This document shows, one piece after another, positions 8,485 through 17,252 of a stretch of DNA of 64,000 nucleotides. The notes beneath the pieces were generated by a model that did not search any database, was not told the DNA's origin, and saw only the letters and a program-made list of their open reading frames with translations. The position numbers were made by a program, and so were the translations under genes. Each line of letters begins with the position of its first letter. The first letter of the stretch is position 1. The stretch comes from Pantanalinema rosaneae (GTDB taxonomy: Bacteria; Cyanobacteriota; Cyanobacteriia; Leptolyngbyales; Leptolyngbyaceae), in the NCBI RefSeq assembly GCF_050753385.1, contig NZ_JBLZFZ010000013.1, forward strand, positions 1 to 64,000, written 5' to 3'.

Positions 8485-8706
8485 TTATACTGCTGGCTGT
8501 TCACCGTGGCTTTCAATGTAACGCCGCAAAATTGAGTTGATTAAAGCCTTGTATTCATCATCTTGAGCTTGAAACCACTTCAATACATCAGGTTCAATCT
8601 GAACTAGCTGCTGAGCTTGGGACGCAGGAATTCTTAAAGTAGCCTTCTCAAAATACTCCTCTGTCAATGGTGGCATATCAGAGTAATCAATTTCTGCATC
8701 ATCCAT
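8485..8706 (-). CDS. brnA: BrnA-type antitoxin
   Basis: 73 residues matching the BrnA_antitoxin pattern: an N-terminal SDMPPLTEEYFEKA segment, then a ribbon-helix-helix-like C-terminus VLKWFQAQDDEYKALINSILRRYIE. BrnA neutralises the RNase BrnT and represses the operon. In normal order brnT precedes brnA. Immediately upstream on the same strand only the last ~26 codons of a brnT gene remain (8745-8873), so this is an orphaned antitoxin. It may persist as a repressor, protect against related toxins, or be decaying. Confidence 0.78.
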   Translation of the reverse strand: MDDAEIDYSDMPPLTEEYFEKATLRIPASQAQQLVQIEPDVLKWFQAQDDEYKALINSILRRYIESHGEQPAV

Positions 8707-8744
8707 TGCCTCTAGTGCTGCCCAATTAGTACGAGAGGTATTGC

Positions 8745-8873
8745 TTAAGTCTTTGTTGCTCGATTTGCCCTTCGTGCTGAAATGATCCGAATTACGTCAT
8801 GTTGTCGTTCTGTCCAAACCACAACCGCTACGCCGCTACAAGACGCTAACTGAATAGGCACGAACTGCTGCAT
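8745..8873 (-). pseudogene. Truncated brnT toxin remnant
   Basis: A 42-codon frame whose last ~26 residues (VAVVVWTERQHDV then IRIISARRANRATKT) match the C-terminal strands of BrnT RNase toxins, including the conserved RIISAR motif. The N-terminal ~60 residues, which carry the catalytic core, are absent; the upstream codons overlap the vapC remnant in another frame. It sits directly upstream of brnA as expected. The toxin is therefore inactive. Confidence 0.72.
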
Positions 8874-8919
8874 CTACTGTGCAATGGTCAAAAAATAGCG
8901 TATCTAGCAAAATCCTCAT
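8836..8919 (-). pseudogene. Internally deleted PIN-domain (VapC-like) toxin remnant
   Basis: A 27-codon frame whose ATG overlaps the stop of the Phd antitoxin gene (ATGA), exactly where a toxin should start. It begins MRILLDT, the invariant PIN-toxin opening with its first catalytic Asp. It then passes to TVDAAVRAYSVSVL, which resembles the last ~14 residues of VapC-type PIN proteins of this class. About 100 middle codons are missing. A single internal deletion explains this better than chance. Confidence 0.65.
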
Positions 8920-9164
8920 TTGCCCTCAAAGGCATTGAGGACATCTTCCGGCAAAGGAGCGTCGAAATCATCTGGAACCGTAAACTCGCCTGCACATAAA
9001 CCAAAGGGTCGCAACTGCTTACTACTAGCAATCGGTCTAAGTTCAGCGATCGGCTTGTCAGATCGAACAATAACAAGCGTTTCACCTGCCTCTACCTGAC
9101 GAAGATACTTTAGAGGATCGCGTTGGATTTCATCAATAGTGACATTCAACATAAATTGCCTCAA
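8916..9164 (-). CDS. Phd/YefM-family antitoxin
   Basis: 82 residues with the Phd/YefM N-terminal fold: MLNVTIDEIQRDPLKYLRQV, followed by the VEAGETLVIVRSDKPIAELRPI strand block, and a disordered acidic C-terminus that would wrap the toxin. Its stop overlaps the start of a PIN-toxin remnant by ATGA. With the toxin deleted it is an orphan antitoxin that may only act as an autorepressor. The start is at 9164, with an alternative ATG at residue 5. Confidence 0.82.
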   Translation of the reverse strand: MRQFMLNVTIDEIQRDPLKYLRQVEAGETLVIVRSDKPIAELRPIASSKQLRPFGLCAGEFTVPDDFDAPLPEDVLNAFEGK

Positions 9165-9249
9165 TGCAAATTTTATGAGCAGTTCTCTATGCTATCTTGC
9201 TTTATGTAGTCACCCAGGAAGTAGAGCAACCATGATCCAAGCCTTACTC

Positions 9250-10230
9250 CTAGTGACTTTCCAGCCAAGCTTCCAATTCAGCAAGGGAAGAGAAATTGAG
9301 CAACGCGATCGCCAGGGCTTCCAGTTGAGTCAGGTTTAATTGGGCAATGCGATCGTGTAGAGAGGGCGGTAACTGCCCCACTTTTTGCTCTAGCTGAAGA
9401 GAGAGAAGTAAGAGGAGCGATCGTCGCCCTTCCTGAATCCCCCGTTCAAAGCCGATTTCTTCCACGCTCGTAATGTAGGGCACTTTGCGTTCCTCCTCGT
9501 ATGCCTTCAACTCTTGCCAAAACGCCTGCTTCAAGCCCTCTGGCAAGATCATAACCCAATCAATAAACTTGAACAGGTTCAGCACTTCCCGCCGACTGTA
9601 CCCTGCTTCATACAAGCGGCGAATTAAGCTCAGTTTCCACTCTTTGCGCTGGTGAGCATGGCGTTTGGTTTCCTGCGCCTTGAGATGAGCCATCACCACC
9701 GTGGCAAAGGGATTCGGGTTAGTCTCTAACACCTGCCATTGCTTAGCATAATCCAACAACTTGACAGTGCCAAACTGAAAGAACAGTTGCGTTCCGGGAT
9801 AACTGAACTCATAACAGTTCGGTCGCCAGTCTGTCCGACTGTCACACAAAATCGCCAGACTCACCGCTGGTTGACGAAACCGATCGAAGATGCGTAGCGC
9901 ATAGATAAACATCCGTTCCGCGAAATTGGCTTCAGGTTTAGCTTGTACTTCAACATGCAGCAGTAAGAATAATTCTTTGCCACGTTTACGCCACACTTTG
10001 ACCAGCAAATCCGCATGACGTTTGCCAGTTTCGGTATCGGGGGCAATTTGCTGAAACTCTTTGTCGAGGAACTCGGGGGGCTGCTGCCAATTAATCAAGC
10101 GATGCAGTTCCGGGAAGAAAAACGCGATCGCCTCAGGAAAATACTGACGTAAGATCTCCTTCCAGGGGGAATCCTGGTCTGCACGGGCTGACATGGCTGG
10201 ATGAGCGATGGAATGGTGCAATTGTACCAT
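9250..10230 (-). CDS. Rpn-family putative nuclease/transposase with DUF4351-like C-terminus
   Basis: 326 residues. The N-terminal part carries the PD-(D/E)XK-type core of recombination-promoting nucleases (Rpn): an aspartate in RHADLLVKVW and the downstream hEVQxK in LLLHVEVQAKPE (about residues 75-105). The FAERMFIYALRIFDRF helix follows. The C-terminal ~60 residues are a leucine-rich amphipathic DUF4351-like region. Cyanobacteria carry many copies; Rpn proteins are RecA-independent DNA nucleases. A related gene lies at 26352-27227. The start may instead be the ATG at residue 13. No terminal inverted repeats mark it as mobile. Confidence 0.78.
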   Translation of the reverse strand: MVQLHHSIAHPAMSARADQDSPWKEILRQYFPEAIAFFFPELHRLINWQQPPEFLDKEFQQIAPDTETGKRHADLLVKVWRKRGKELFLLLHVEVQAKPEANFAERMFIYALRIFDRFRQPAVSLAILCDSRTDWRPNCYEFSYPGTQLFFQFGTVKLLDYAKQWQVLETNPNPFATVVMAHLKAQETKRHAHQRKEWKLSLIRRLYEAGYSRREVLNLFKFIDWVMILPEGLKQAFWQELKAYEEERKVPYITSVEEIGFERGIQEGRRSLLLLLSLQLEQKVGQLPPSLHDRIAQLNLTQLEALAIALLNFSSLAELEAWLESH

Positions 10231-10277
10231 CCAAAGTGCAATGCTCCCTCGCCTAGCGCGATCGTTAGGGGCGATCG

Positions 10278-11339
10278 CTAAATTTTCACGCCTTCAATCA
10301 CACTCACGATCTGTGTCGTTGGCACAATGCGATTGAGCTGAAAGCCAGCCGCCGCAAATAGCGCTTCATATTCACCCACGGTGCGTTCCTTGCCCCCCGG
10401 ACACATCACCAGCATATTCAAATCCAGAAATTTGCTCATTGAGGGTTCATTCCCATCCGGAACAGTCTGTTCCACAATCAGCAACTTGCCGTGATCGGGC
10501 ATGGCTTGATGACATTGGCGCAGAATCGCGATCGCCCGCTGATCGTCCCAGTCATGCACAATATGCTTCAGAATGTAGGTATCGGCTCCAGCCGGAATAG
10601 TCTCAAAAAAGCTTCCGGCAACCGTTTGACAGCGATCGCTAACACCACTCGCCGCAAGAAACGATTCTGCTCCTTCAATTACAGCGGGTTGGTCAAACAG
10701 AATCCCGATCATGTGGGGATTGGCTTGCAGGATCGTTGTAAGGAGATGCCCCTGACCTCCGGCAATATCTGCCAAACAGTGAATCTCGGAAAAGTCATAA
10801 GCTTCAGCTACCGCAGCGCCCTCCACTTCCGAGAACCCCGTCATAGCTTTGTCGAATACCGCCGCAGGTTGGGGATTTTGGGCATAGTACTGAAAGATAT
10901 TGCTGCCAAACAAATCCTCAAACGCACTGCCACCCGTCTGGATACTGTGCAGAATGTTGCCCCAACTGCCGTAGTGTTCCGCATCACCCAGCATGATCGC
11001 AATATCCCGAATCGAGCCAGGGGCATCCCGTTGCAGCAACATTGCCATTGGAGTTAAACCAAACCAACCGGGTTCTGTTTCGGCAAAAATTCCCACACTG
11101 GCTAGTGCCCGCAACAAGCGATACAACGATCGCTCATCGGAGCCAGTCAGCATCGCTAACTCGGTACAGGGTTGTGCTTCTTCTCGTAAATAATCAGCAA
11201 TGCCCAACTTCGCCGCCGCGTAAATACTTTGGGCAACCCAATAGCCCGTTACCATTTGCATCATCACCATCTGAAGCGGTACTTCAGCAACGGCAGGCTG
11301 GGGGTTAACAGTCGGTTGAGCTAGAGTGACGGGCTGCAT
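10278..11339 (-). CDS. SAM-dependent O-methyltransferase (AcsOMT/CrtF-like)
   Basis: About 353 residues from the ATG at 11339; the frame extends to an ATG at 11399. An N-terminal winged-helix dimerisation domain (MVTGYWVAQSIYAAAKLGI, then DERSLYRLLRALASVGIF) precedes a Rossmann methyltransferase with the SAM loop LADIAGGQGHLL and the catalytic-histidine region LKHIVHDWDD. This is the architecture of plant/bacterial small-molecule O-methyltransferases, including hydroxyneurosporene methyltransferase. The substrate is unknown and there is no biosynthetic cluster next to it. Confidence 0.85.
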   Translation of the reverse strand: MQPVTLAQPTVNPQPAVAEVPLQMVMMQMVTGYWVAQSIYAAAKLGIADYLREEAQPCTELAMLTGSDERSLYRLLRALASVGIFAETEPGWFGLTPMAMLLQRDAPGSIRDIAIMLGDAEHYGSWGNILHSIQTGGSAFEDLFGSNIFQYYAQNPQPAAVFDKAMTGFSEVEGAAVAEAYDFSEIHCLADIAGGQGHLLTTILQANPHMIGILFDQPAVIEGAESFLAASGVSDRCQTVAGSFFETIPAGADTYILKHIVHDWDDQRAIAILRQCHQAMPDHGKLLIVEQTVPDGNEPSMSKFLDLNMLVMCPGGKERTVGEYEALFAAAGFQLNRIVPTTQIVSVIEGVKI

Positions 11340-11471
11340 AGCGGAATCGTTCCTTACAACATTTGTTCTAAGGTAAGCCGTGAACCCAGTTATCCCCATC
11401 GCCCGATCGCTTCATCCAATCAGAGGAGGTGCTTTGCGATCGAAAACTGCAAGTCAGTTCACCAACGATCG

Positions 11472-12500
11472 TCATGTGGTCGAGTAGGGATTGGACACTC
11501 CGGTATTGGCGGCGCGTTCGTAGGCTTTGAGTAGGTAATCCGGTTGGAAGCGGGTAATCCAATAGCCGATGAAAATTAACAGGATGGAGGTGGCAGCGAT
11601 CGGAATTGCCAGGGGCAAATAGAACCAGTGGCGGCGATCGTCGGCAAAGAGTTTCTGGACACGCTCAAAAAACACCTGAACTTTACCTTGAAATCCGCCT
11701 TCGCGGAAGGATTCCAGGCGATCGGATTTCGATGTCGCAGTAGAAACCCGGTCTTTTAGCAGTTGTTTTTGCCAATAATAGTCATGTCCAATTAATAGAA
11801 ATCGCCAGAAAAAATGCGATCCATGTTCAGGGGGCGCATGGGTGGCTCTGGCTAACGGTTGTCGCCAAATCGTATAGCCTTGTTGCCGCAAATCATGGGC
11901 ATGCAGCACACAATTTCCCCGGAATAACGGCAGGTTATCCGCGATCGGATGCTGCAATAAAAACTCGCGGCGAAACGCGACATTGTTGAAAAAATATTGC
12001 GGTACAGGAGTGAGTTTAGTCTGTCCCGAATACTGGGGAAAAATATAAGTTAATGCCATTGCTGTGCCATAGGCTCCTCGACCTCGGGTGCGAGTTTCAC
12101 CAGCGACGACATTAATCGCTGGGTCTTGAGTAAATGGCAGTAACATTTGCGTTAACCAACTTGATTCATAAATGCAATCAGAATCGAAGTAAACAATAAT
12201 TTCTCCCGTTGCCCAGGTTGCGCCTAACATTTTGGCAGTGTAGTAGCCAGTTGCCGGAGGGGCTGTTTTGACGGTAATCCAGGGATACTGGCGACATAAT
12301 TCTGCTAATAATTCGGCAGGGGTATCACCACTATCAATTAACAACACGTCATTCGCCTGTTGGGGCGAGATTTCTTGATTGGTTAAGGAAGCTAACGATC
12401 GTAATAAATCATTTAGATCAGCGTTTTCCAGATTTTCGGTTTCTAGTACGAGAGAAAAACTGGGAAGCGATCGGTTTAAACTGATATCAACGTCAGTCAT
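11472..12500 (-). CDS. Family 2 glycosyltransferase with C-terminal membrane helix
   Basis: 342 residues. A GT-A fold begins near residue 10; the DxD-type motif is visible as IVYFDSDCIYESSWL at about 105-120, followed by NVVAGETRTRG and an acceptor-side HAHDLRQQG segment. A hydrophobic segment near residues 300-322 (LPLAIPIAATSILLIFIGYW) anchors it to the cytoplasmic face of a membrane. The likely role is sugar transfer to a lipid or surface polysaccharide. It is divergent from the FHA-like gene at 12578. Confidence 0.8.
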   Translation of the reverse strand: MTDVDISLNRSLPSFSLVLETENLENADLNDLLRSLASLTNQEISPQQANDVLLIDSGDTPAELLAELCRQYPWITVKTAPPATGYYTAKMLGATWATGEIIVYFDSDCIYESSWLTQMLLPFTQDPAINVVAGETRTRGRGAYGTAMALTYIFPQYSGQTKLTPVPQYFFNNVAFRREFLLQHPIADNLPLFRGNCVLHAHDLRQQGYTIWRQPLARATHAPPEHGSHFFWRFLLIGHDYYWQKQLLKDRVSTATSKSDRLESFREGGFQGKVQVFFERVQKLFADDRRHWFYLPLAIPIAATSILLIFIGYWITRFQPDYLLKAYERAANTGVSNPYSTT

Positions 12501-12577
12501 AACTTTGTACTATTGACGGTCATTGATCAAACTTACTACGCTAAAGAAGAAAAAACATCCTTTTGTTGCAACCCCTT

Positions 12578-12976
12578 ATGCTACCTGAAAACCCCCGCTA
12601 TGCCTATCTAGTGATTCAGGATTTACTGGGTGCTCGAACTATCTATTTACAAGAGCGACAATATTGGGTAGGTGGTAGTGCCGACTGTGATATTCAACTG
12701 ATCTCAGCGACCGCTCACGAATGCCAAGCATTGTTTATTAAAACTGCAACGGGGTATCGCCTTGCCGATGTTGATTTGCAGCAAGGGAATGGTGAGGTGA
12801 TTGATCACTGCACCTATGATTTGCAGCATGGCGATCGCATCCAATTTGCGCCCACCGCTCATGCAGTTTTCTACCTATCGACTGAACCACCGGAAGAGAC
12901 GACGATCGGAGCTAAACTGCCGATCGCTCCCACGACTTTCCCACCTGTAGAAGCGAAGATTAACTGTCCGCATTAA
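12578..12976 (+). CDS. FHA-like domain protein
   Basis: 132 residues from the ATG at 12578; the frame also opens at TTG 12563. One domain with the FHA spacing is visible: YWVGGSADCDIQL (in place of the GR..xxDI core), a middle strand block, then YDLQHGDRIQF (the LxxGDxI strand of FHA domains). FHA domains bind phosphothreonine peptides. The canonical Arg/Ser phosphate contacts are not obvious, so binding may be lost. Its stop overlaps the convergent helicase stop by 4 bases. Confidence 0.6.
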   Translation: MLPENPRYAYLVIQDLLGARTIYLQERQYWVGGSADCDIQLISATAHECQALFIKTATGYRLADVDLQQGNGEVIDHCTYDLQHGDRIQFAPTAHAVFYLSTEPPEETTIGAKLPIAPTTFPPVEAKINCPH

Positions 12977-14472
12977 TCAGGCCTATCATCTACTGGGCTA
13001 CCCCATTCAGCTTCCGCTTCCGCCGCGCGCGGGATAGCCTTTCGTTGCACAGCATAGGGAGAGGGTGAGGGTACTAATTCCAATTGATTCGATTGGGGTT
13101 GGGACTTTGTGCCTCGGCGACGACGGGAGACATTTTCCTCACTCGTATCTTCTGCCACGACTTCGTAAAGTAACGCCAGTTTCGTTGGATCTTTGCCCTT
13201 GCGTAACACTCGCCCCAAGCGTTGAATATATTCTCGCGTCGAGCCTGTTCCTGACAACACGATCGCTACACTCGCTTCTGGCACATCTACCCCTTCATTC
13301 AACACGCGAGAGGCGACCAGCGATCGATACTCGCCTTGCTTAAACCGTTGCAACACATCATGCCGCTCTTTGACTCCGGTTTGGTGGGTAATCGCAGGAA
13401 TCAGGAATTCCTGTGAAATCCGGTAAACAGTCGCGTTGTCGTCGGTAAAAATCAACGATCGCTCGGGGTAATGGTTTGCCAGCAAATCGGCTAATACCCG
13501 TAATTTACCTTCGGTACCAAAGGCGATCGCCTTCGCTTCCCGATGGGCTAACATGGCGCGTCGTCCGGCTTTGGAGCGGGCACTGGCTTGCACGAACCGT
13601 TGCCAACCCTGGGCACTACTCAGGTAAATATTGGCTTCTTGCAAAAAGGCATTGCGGGTCTGAATTAGGCGATCGTAGCGTTCCCGTTCCTTCTGCGATA
13701 AATGCACCTTAATCTGCACCACTTTATGATTGGCTAAAGCGGTTCCCGACAGTTCCTCCGCCGTCCGGCGATAAATTTCGGCGCCAATTAAGGTGTTCAG
13801 ATCCTCATGTTTACCATCCGTCCGTTCCGGGGTAGCGCTTAATCCCAGGCGGTAAGGCGCGATCGCGTATTCGGCAATCACCCGATTAAAATCACTCGGT
13901 AAGTGATGGCATTCATCAAAGATCAGTAACGCATACTGATTGCCCAGGGTTTCGGCATGAATTGCAGCACTATCATAGGTTGACACCAAAATCGGGGTGC
14001 GATCGCGGGAACCACCCCCCAGTAAGCCAATCTCGACATCGGGAAACGCGGCTTTCAGGTGAGCGTACCACTGGTGCATTAAATCCAACGTCGGCACCAT
14101 GATTAAGGTACTGCGTTGGGTAGACTGCATCGCCAGTTGCGCCAAATAGGTTTTACCTGCGGCGGTTGGTAACACGACTACACCCATCCGTCCCGATCGC
14201 TTCCAGGCATCCAAGGCTTCCTGCTGATGGGGATAGGGTTCCATCTCCAAACTGGGGACTAACTCAATCTCCTGAAACTGCTTGGCGTTATCAATCAGTT
14301 CGGTATTCGCCGCCCGCAGCGACAACACCACATCCCGATAATGCAGCGCCGGAATCCGGAATTTTTCCACCCGATCGTCCCAGGTCGCATAATCCATCCA
14401 TTCCTTGCCACGCGGGGGGGGATGAATCAGTAACGTCCCGCGATCGTAGGAGAGCGTTGGAGTTCGAGCCAT
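12973..14472 (-). CDS. XPB/Ssl2-like superfamily II helicase
   Basis: 499 residues. The helicase motifs are in order: Q-like region PYPHQQEALDAW, motif I VVVLPTAAGKTYLAQLA, motif Ia, motif II DECHH, motif III GLSATPER, and in the C-terminal RecA domain SLIFTDDNATVYR, ASRVLNEGVDVPEASVAIVL and the QRLGRVLRKG arginine finger. The C-terminal tail is basic. It resembles stand-alone bacterial XPB/RadD-like ATP-dependent DNA translocases thought to act in repair. The C-terminal FHA-like neighbour is convergent, and the Uma2 gene upstream on the same strand is 11 bases away. Confidence 0.85.
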   Translation of the reverse strand: MARTPTLSYDRGTLLIHPPPRGKEWMDYATWDDRVEKFRIPALHYRDVVLSLRAANTELIDNAKQFQEIELVPSLEMEPYPHQQEALDAWKRSGRMGVVVLPTAAGKTYLAQLAMQSTQRSTLIMVPTLDLMHQWYAHLKAAFPDVEIGLLGGGSRDRTPILVSTYDSAAIHAETLGNQYALLIFDECHHLPSDFNRVIAEYAIAPYRLGLSATPERTDGKHEDLNTLIGAEIYRRTAEELSGTALANHKVVQIKVHLSQKERERYDRLIQTRNAFLQEANIYLSSAQGWQRFVQASARSKAGRRAMLAHREAKAIAFGTEGKLRVLADLLANHYPERSLIFTDDNATVYRISQEFLIPAITHQTGVKERHDVLQRFKQGEYRSLVASRVLNEGVDVPEASVAIVLSGTGSTREYIQRLGRVLRKGKDPTKLALLYEVVAEDTSEENVSRRRRGTKSQPQSNQLELVPSPSPYAVQRKAIPRAAEAEAEWGSPVDDRPD

Positions 14473-14483
14473 ATCAAGCTTCC

Positions 14484-15212
14484 CTAAACATCTGGATCAA
14501 TGCCCATTGCCCGTAGCCGTTCGGCTAATGCCGCCGCTCTCGCTTCAGCCTGTTCAGCCCGTTGCCGTTCTTGTTCAGCCCGTTGCCGTTCCTGTGCCGC
14601 TAACTCTGCGCCGGTTGGAATTACTTGTCCCTGGCGATCGCACCAGCGTAACCAGCGATCGGTTTTACCTTCAAATGCACCATCCCATAACGTCAATCCA
14701 ATGCCGATCGCCTCTAGCCAGCCATCCGAGCGGGGATGATACTGTGCGGCGGTAGCTTCAAAGACCTGGAGTAAGGTTGTGCCCAATTGGTGTAAGGGAT
14801 CAAACACCACGTAATAACTGATGCCAATCCGGGCATAGTCCCGCAATTTGCGACCGAGTTCATTGCCTTCTCGATTCGACACAATTTCGATCGCCACATC
14901 CGGTGGCTTACCAAATTCCCAAATGAAATAAGTCCGGTTTTTCTTGTCTGTCCAGTCCTGCGGTACCGTCACATCCAGGCTGAGAAAGACATCCGGTACG
15001 AGCGGAGGTTGGCGAATGCCATAAAATACCCCCACATTAGCAGCGACCAGAAAGGTGGATGGCGCTAGGACAGCGGGATTGCTGTAAAGTGGTTCCGTTA
15101 ATAAGCGCTGCTGTTTTTCTGAGATCAGATTATCCACAGGGGTATCGTCCTCGATCGCCAGATGACGGATATCTGGCACATCATCCAGTTCTGGGAGCAA
15201 GGGTTCGGACAT
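14484..15212 (-). CDS. Uma2-family PD-(D/E)XK nuclease-like protein
   Basis: 242 residues. The Uma2 core shows PDVFLSLDVTVP, PDVAIEIVSNREGNELGRKLRDYARIG and YYVVFDP, with the nuclease Asp/Glu/Lys positions present. After the core comes a QRAEQ heptad repeat (about residues 205-230; two exact QERQRAE units) and the cyanobacterial C-terminal signature LAERLRAMGIDPD. Uma2 genes are strongly amplified in cyanobacteria; their biological role is unclear. It lies 11 bases before the helicase on the same strand. Confidence 0.85.
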   Translation of the reverse strand: MSEPLLPELDDVPDIRHLAIEDDTPVDNLISEKQQRLLTEPLYSNPAVLAPSTFLVAANVGVFYGIRQPPLVPDVFLSLDVTVPQDWTDKKNRTYFIWEFGKPPDVAIEIVSNREGNELGRKLRDYARIGISYYVVFDPLHQLGTTLLQVFEATAAQYHPRSDGWLEAIGIGLTLWDGAFEGKTDRWLRWCDRQGQVIPTGAELAAQERQRAEQERQRAEQAEARAAALAERLRAMGIDPDV

Positions 15213-15442
15213 GGTACAAGCGTCCTCAGGTGCTATATGTCATCCTAACGGCTGATGATTGCGAATACCATCGCTGGCATCACAAATGGAGAATCCGGCT
15301 GGGGATGTGCGGCGGCGGTCATATCCTGGCGTAATCTAAAAAGTGGATTGCGATCGAGCTAGGGCAATGGCGCTACTCCATTCCCATAATCTGGCTCATG
15401 TTTGTAGTCTAAACGGTTGTGAACCTGAAGGTGGAAGTGGTT

Positions 15443-16555
15443 ATGGTTTCTTCGAGTCAGGCGACTATTGGCGTGGCGATCGTCGGCACAGGATTTGGGC
15501 AAAAAGTCCATATTCCGGCGTTTCAAGCCCATCACCGCACCGAAATTGTTGCCGTTTATCATCGAGATCGGGCAAAAGCCGAGGCGATCGCTCAGGCGCA
15601 TCAAATTCCCCAGGCTTGCCAGAGTTTAGAAGAAATCTTGACACTGCCGAATGTTCAGGGCGTGAGCATTTCGACCCCGCCTTTTTTGCATTACCCGATG
15701 GCAAAACAGGTGCTAAATGCAGGGAAGCATTTGCTTTTAGAAAAGCCGACGACGCTAACGGTGGCAGAAGCGAGAGAACTGCACGATTTGGCGACGGCAA
15801 AGGGATTAATTACCACCATGAACTTTGAGTTTCGCTGTATTCCAGCCTGGTTGCGGTTGGCAGAATTGCTGGCAGAAGGCTATGTCGGCAAACCGCGATT
15901 GATTAAAGTCGATTGGCTGGTTTCCAGCCGAGCCGATGCCTCCCGTCCCTGGAATTGGTATGCTCGCAGGGATCAGGGGGGGGGAGCCTTAGGCGCGATC
16001 GGTTCCCATGCTTTCGATTACATTGCCTGGTTATTTGGGGAAGTCAAACAACTTTGTGCTCGCTTAAGTGTTTCTGTCCTGGAACGTCCCGATCCCGCTA
16101 GTGGGGGACAACTCAGGTCTGTGGATGCCGATGATATTTGCTTAATCATGCTGGAGTTAGCCGATGGTACGCCCTGCCAGGTTAACTTGAGTGCGGCAAC
16201 CTACCAGGGACGCGGACATTGGGTTGAAGTTTATGGCGATCGCGGCACGTTGGTATTGGGGAGTAGCAATCAAAAGGACTATGTGCATGGCTTCCAGCTT
16301 TGGGGGAGCCAGCAGGGCGCAGAGTTAGCTGAGTTAGAAATTCCGGCTAGGTTGGAGTTTCCCCGTACCTGGGAGGATGGGCGGATTGCCCCGTTCCTGC
16401 GGATTGTCGATCGCTGGGTGCAGGGCATTGATCAGGGACAGGCGATCGTGCCGTCGTTGCAGGAGGGAGTCTATTCGCAGTTACTCATGGATCTGGTGCA
16501 GCAATCAAATCAAGACAAAACCTGGGTTGATGTGCCGAAATCCTTCGTTAGTTAA
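15443..16555 (+). CDS. Gfo/Idh/MocA-family oxidoreductase
   Basis: About 370 residues from the ATG at 15443 (frame open from a GTG at 15419). The N-terminal NAD(P) Rossmann motif is VAIVGTGFGQKVHIPAF. The catalytic-lysine EKP motif follows (HLLLEKPTTLT), then the C-terminal alpha/beta domain with GGGALGAIGSHAFDYIAWLFGE. The substrate is probably a sugar or a related polyol; no adjacent gene narrows it. Confidence 0.87.
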   Translation: MVSSSQATIGVAIVGTGFGQKVHIPAFQAHHRTEIVAVYHRDRAKAEAIAQAHQIPQACQSLEEILTLPNVQGVSISTPPFLHYPMAKQVLNAGKHLLLEKPTTLTVAEARELHDLATAKGLITTMNFEFRCIPAWLRLAELLAEGYVGKPRLIKVDWLVSSRADASRPWNWYARRDQGGGALGAIGSHAFDYIAWLFGEVKQLCARLSVSVLERPDPASGGQLRSVDADDICLIMLELADGTPCQVNLSAATYQGRGHWVEVYGDRGTLVLGSSNQKDYVHGFQLWGSQQGAELAELEIPARLEFPRTWEDGRIAPFLRIVDRWVQGIDQGQAIVPSLQEGVYSQLLMDLVQQSNQDKTWVDVPKSFVS

Positions 16556-16703
16556 AGAAAACTGCTAAGAACTTTCTCTTTTTCTTGCTTTTTGCGGCTT
16601 TCTTCAAAAAAATCTCTAGGACAAATTAAACTGGTCGGTTGGAGCAAGTTTGTAACTAATGTCCGTAAATTGTTGAAGTTTTACAAGATGTGAGGTTTTG
16701 TCT

Positions 16704-17168
16704 ATGCCATTGCATTTGACTCGATCGGCTGTTGCCATTGCTATGGGCTGGATTGCCTTTGGGATGGTTGCCCCTGCGCTCTCATCATCTACCGAATCTA
16801 GCATTTTAATCGCCCAGCGGGGTGGGCAGTGCCGTCGTGTTGTCAGTATTCAGGGTGGACCCGAGTTTCCTCGCGCTGTGGCAGGAGCCGATTACAACCA
16901 GTTGCCAGTCTTTAATGACCCGAATGACCTGTATAATCCCGGCGTTACTCCAGTGAGAGTCGTCAGGGTTGGCGAGTCAGTTACCCTCTCGGATCCTTAT
17001 GAGGAGCGAGTTGTGGCTGAAGGGACAGGGACAGCCGCTACGATTATGGTGGCAATTAATGACAATGGGACTAAACGGTGGATTCCGGTGACGGATGCTC
17101 GCCGAGCGGATGGTGCTCCTGTGGGTGCCTCGAATCTGGCCTATTGTGCGGTTCCGGCTCTCTGGTAA
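16704..17168 (+). CDS. Secreted small protein, SH3-like
   Basis: 154 residues from the ATG at 16704 (the frame also has a TTG two codons earlier). A cleavable signal peptide is clear: a basic start, then AVAIAMGWIAFGMVAPALSS. The mature part has two cysteines (QCRRVV and YCAVPALW, a probable disulfide) and a beta-rich middle (VRVVRVGESVTLSDPYEERVV), resembling a bacterial SH3-type fold. Function unknown; expected in the periplasm or outside. It stands alone. Confidence 0.65.
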   Translation: MPLHLTRSAVAIAMGWIAFGMVAPALSSSTESSILIAQRGGQCRRVVSIQGGPEFPRAVAGADYNQLPVFNDPNDLYNPGVTPVRVVRVGESVTLSDPYEERVVAEGTGTAATIMVAINDNGTKRWIPVTDARRADGAPVGASNLAYCAVPALW

Positions 17169-17190
17169 TTAGGTTCCAACCTGCCATTTT

Positions 17191-17230
17191 CCCACCCCGG
17201 CTGACAGACGACTGTTGGGGTGGGTATTCT
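17191..17230 (+). terminator. Hairpin terminator between convergent genes
   Basis: Eight-base perfect arms CCCACCCC and GGGGTGGG enclose an 18-base loop, followed by TATTCTGTTTCT. It sits between the secreted-protein gene and the convergent livF, so it may serve both. Confidence 0.55.
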
Positions 17231-17252
17231 GTTTCTAGCTATCCGATGTCGG

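Noticed and set aside
9250..10230. Insertion-sequence interpretation of the Rpn-like gene
   Set aside because: No terminal inverted repeats or target duplication could be found, and Rpn-like genes are not classical transposases.
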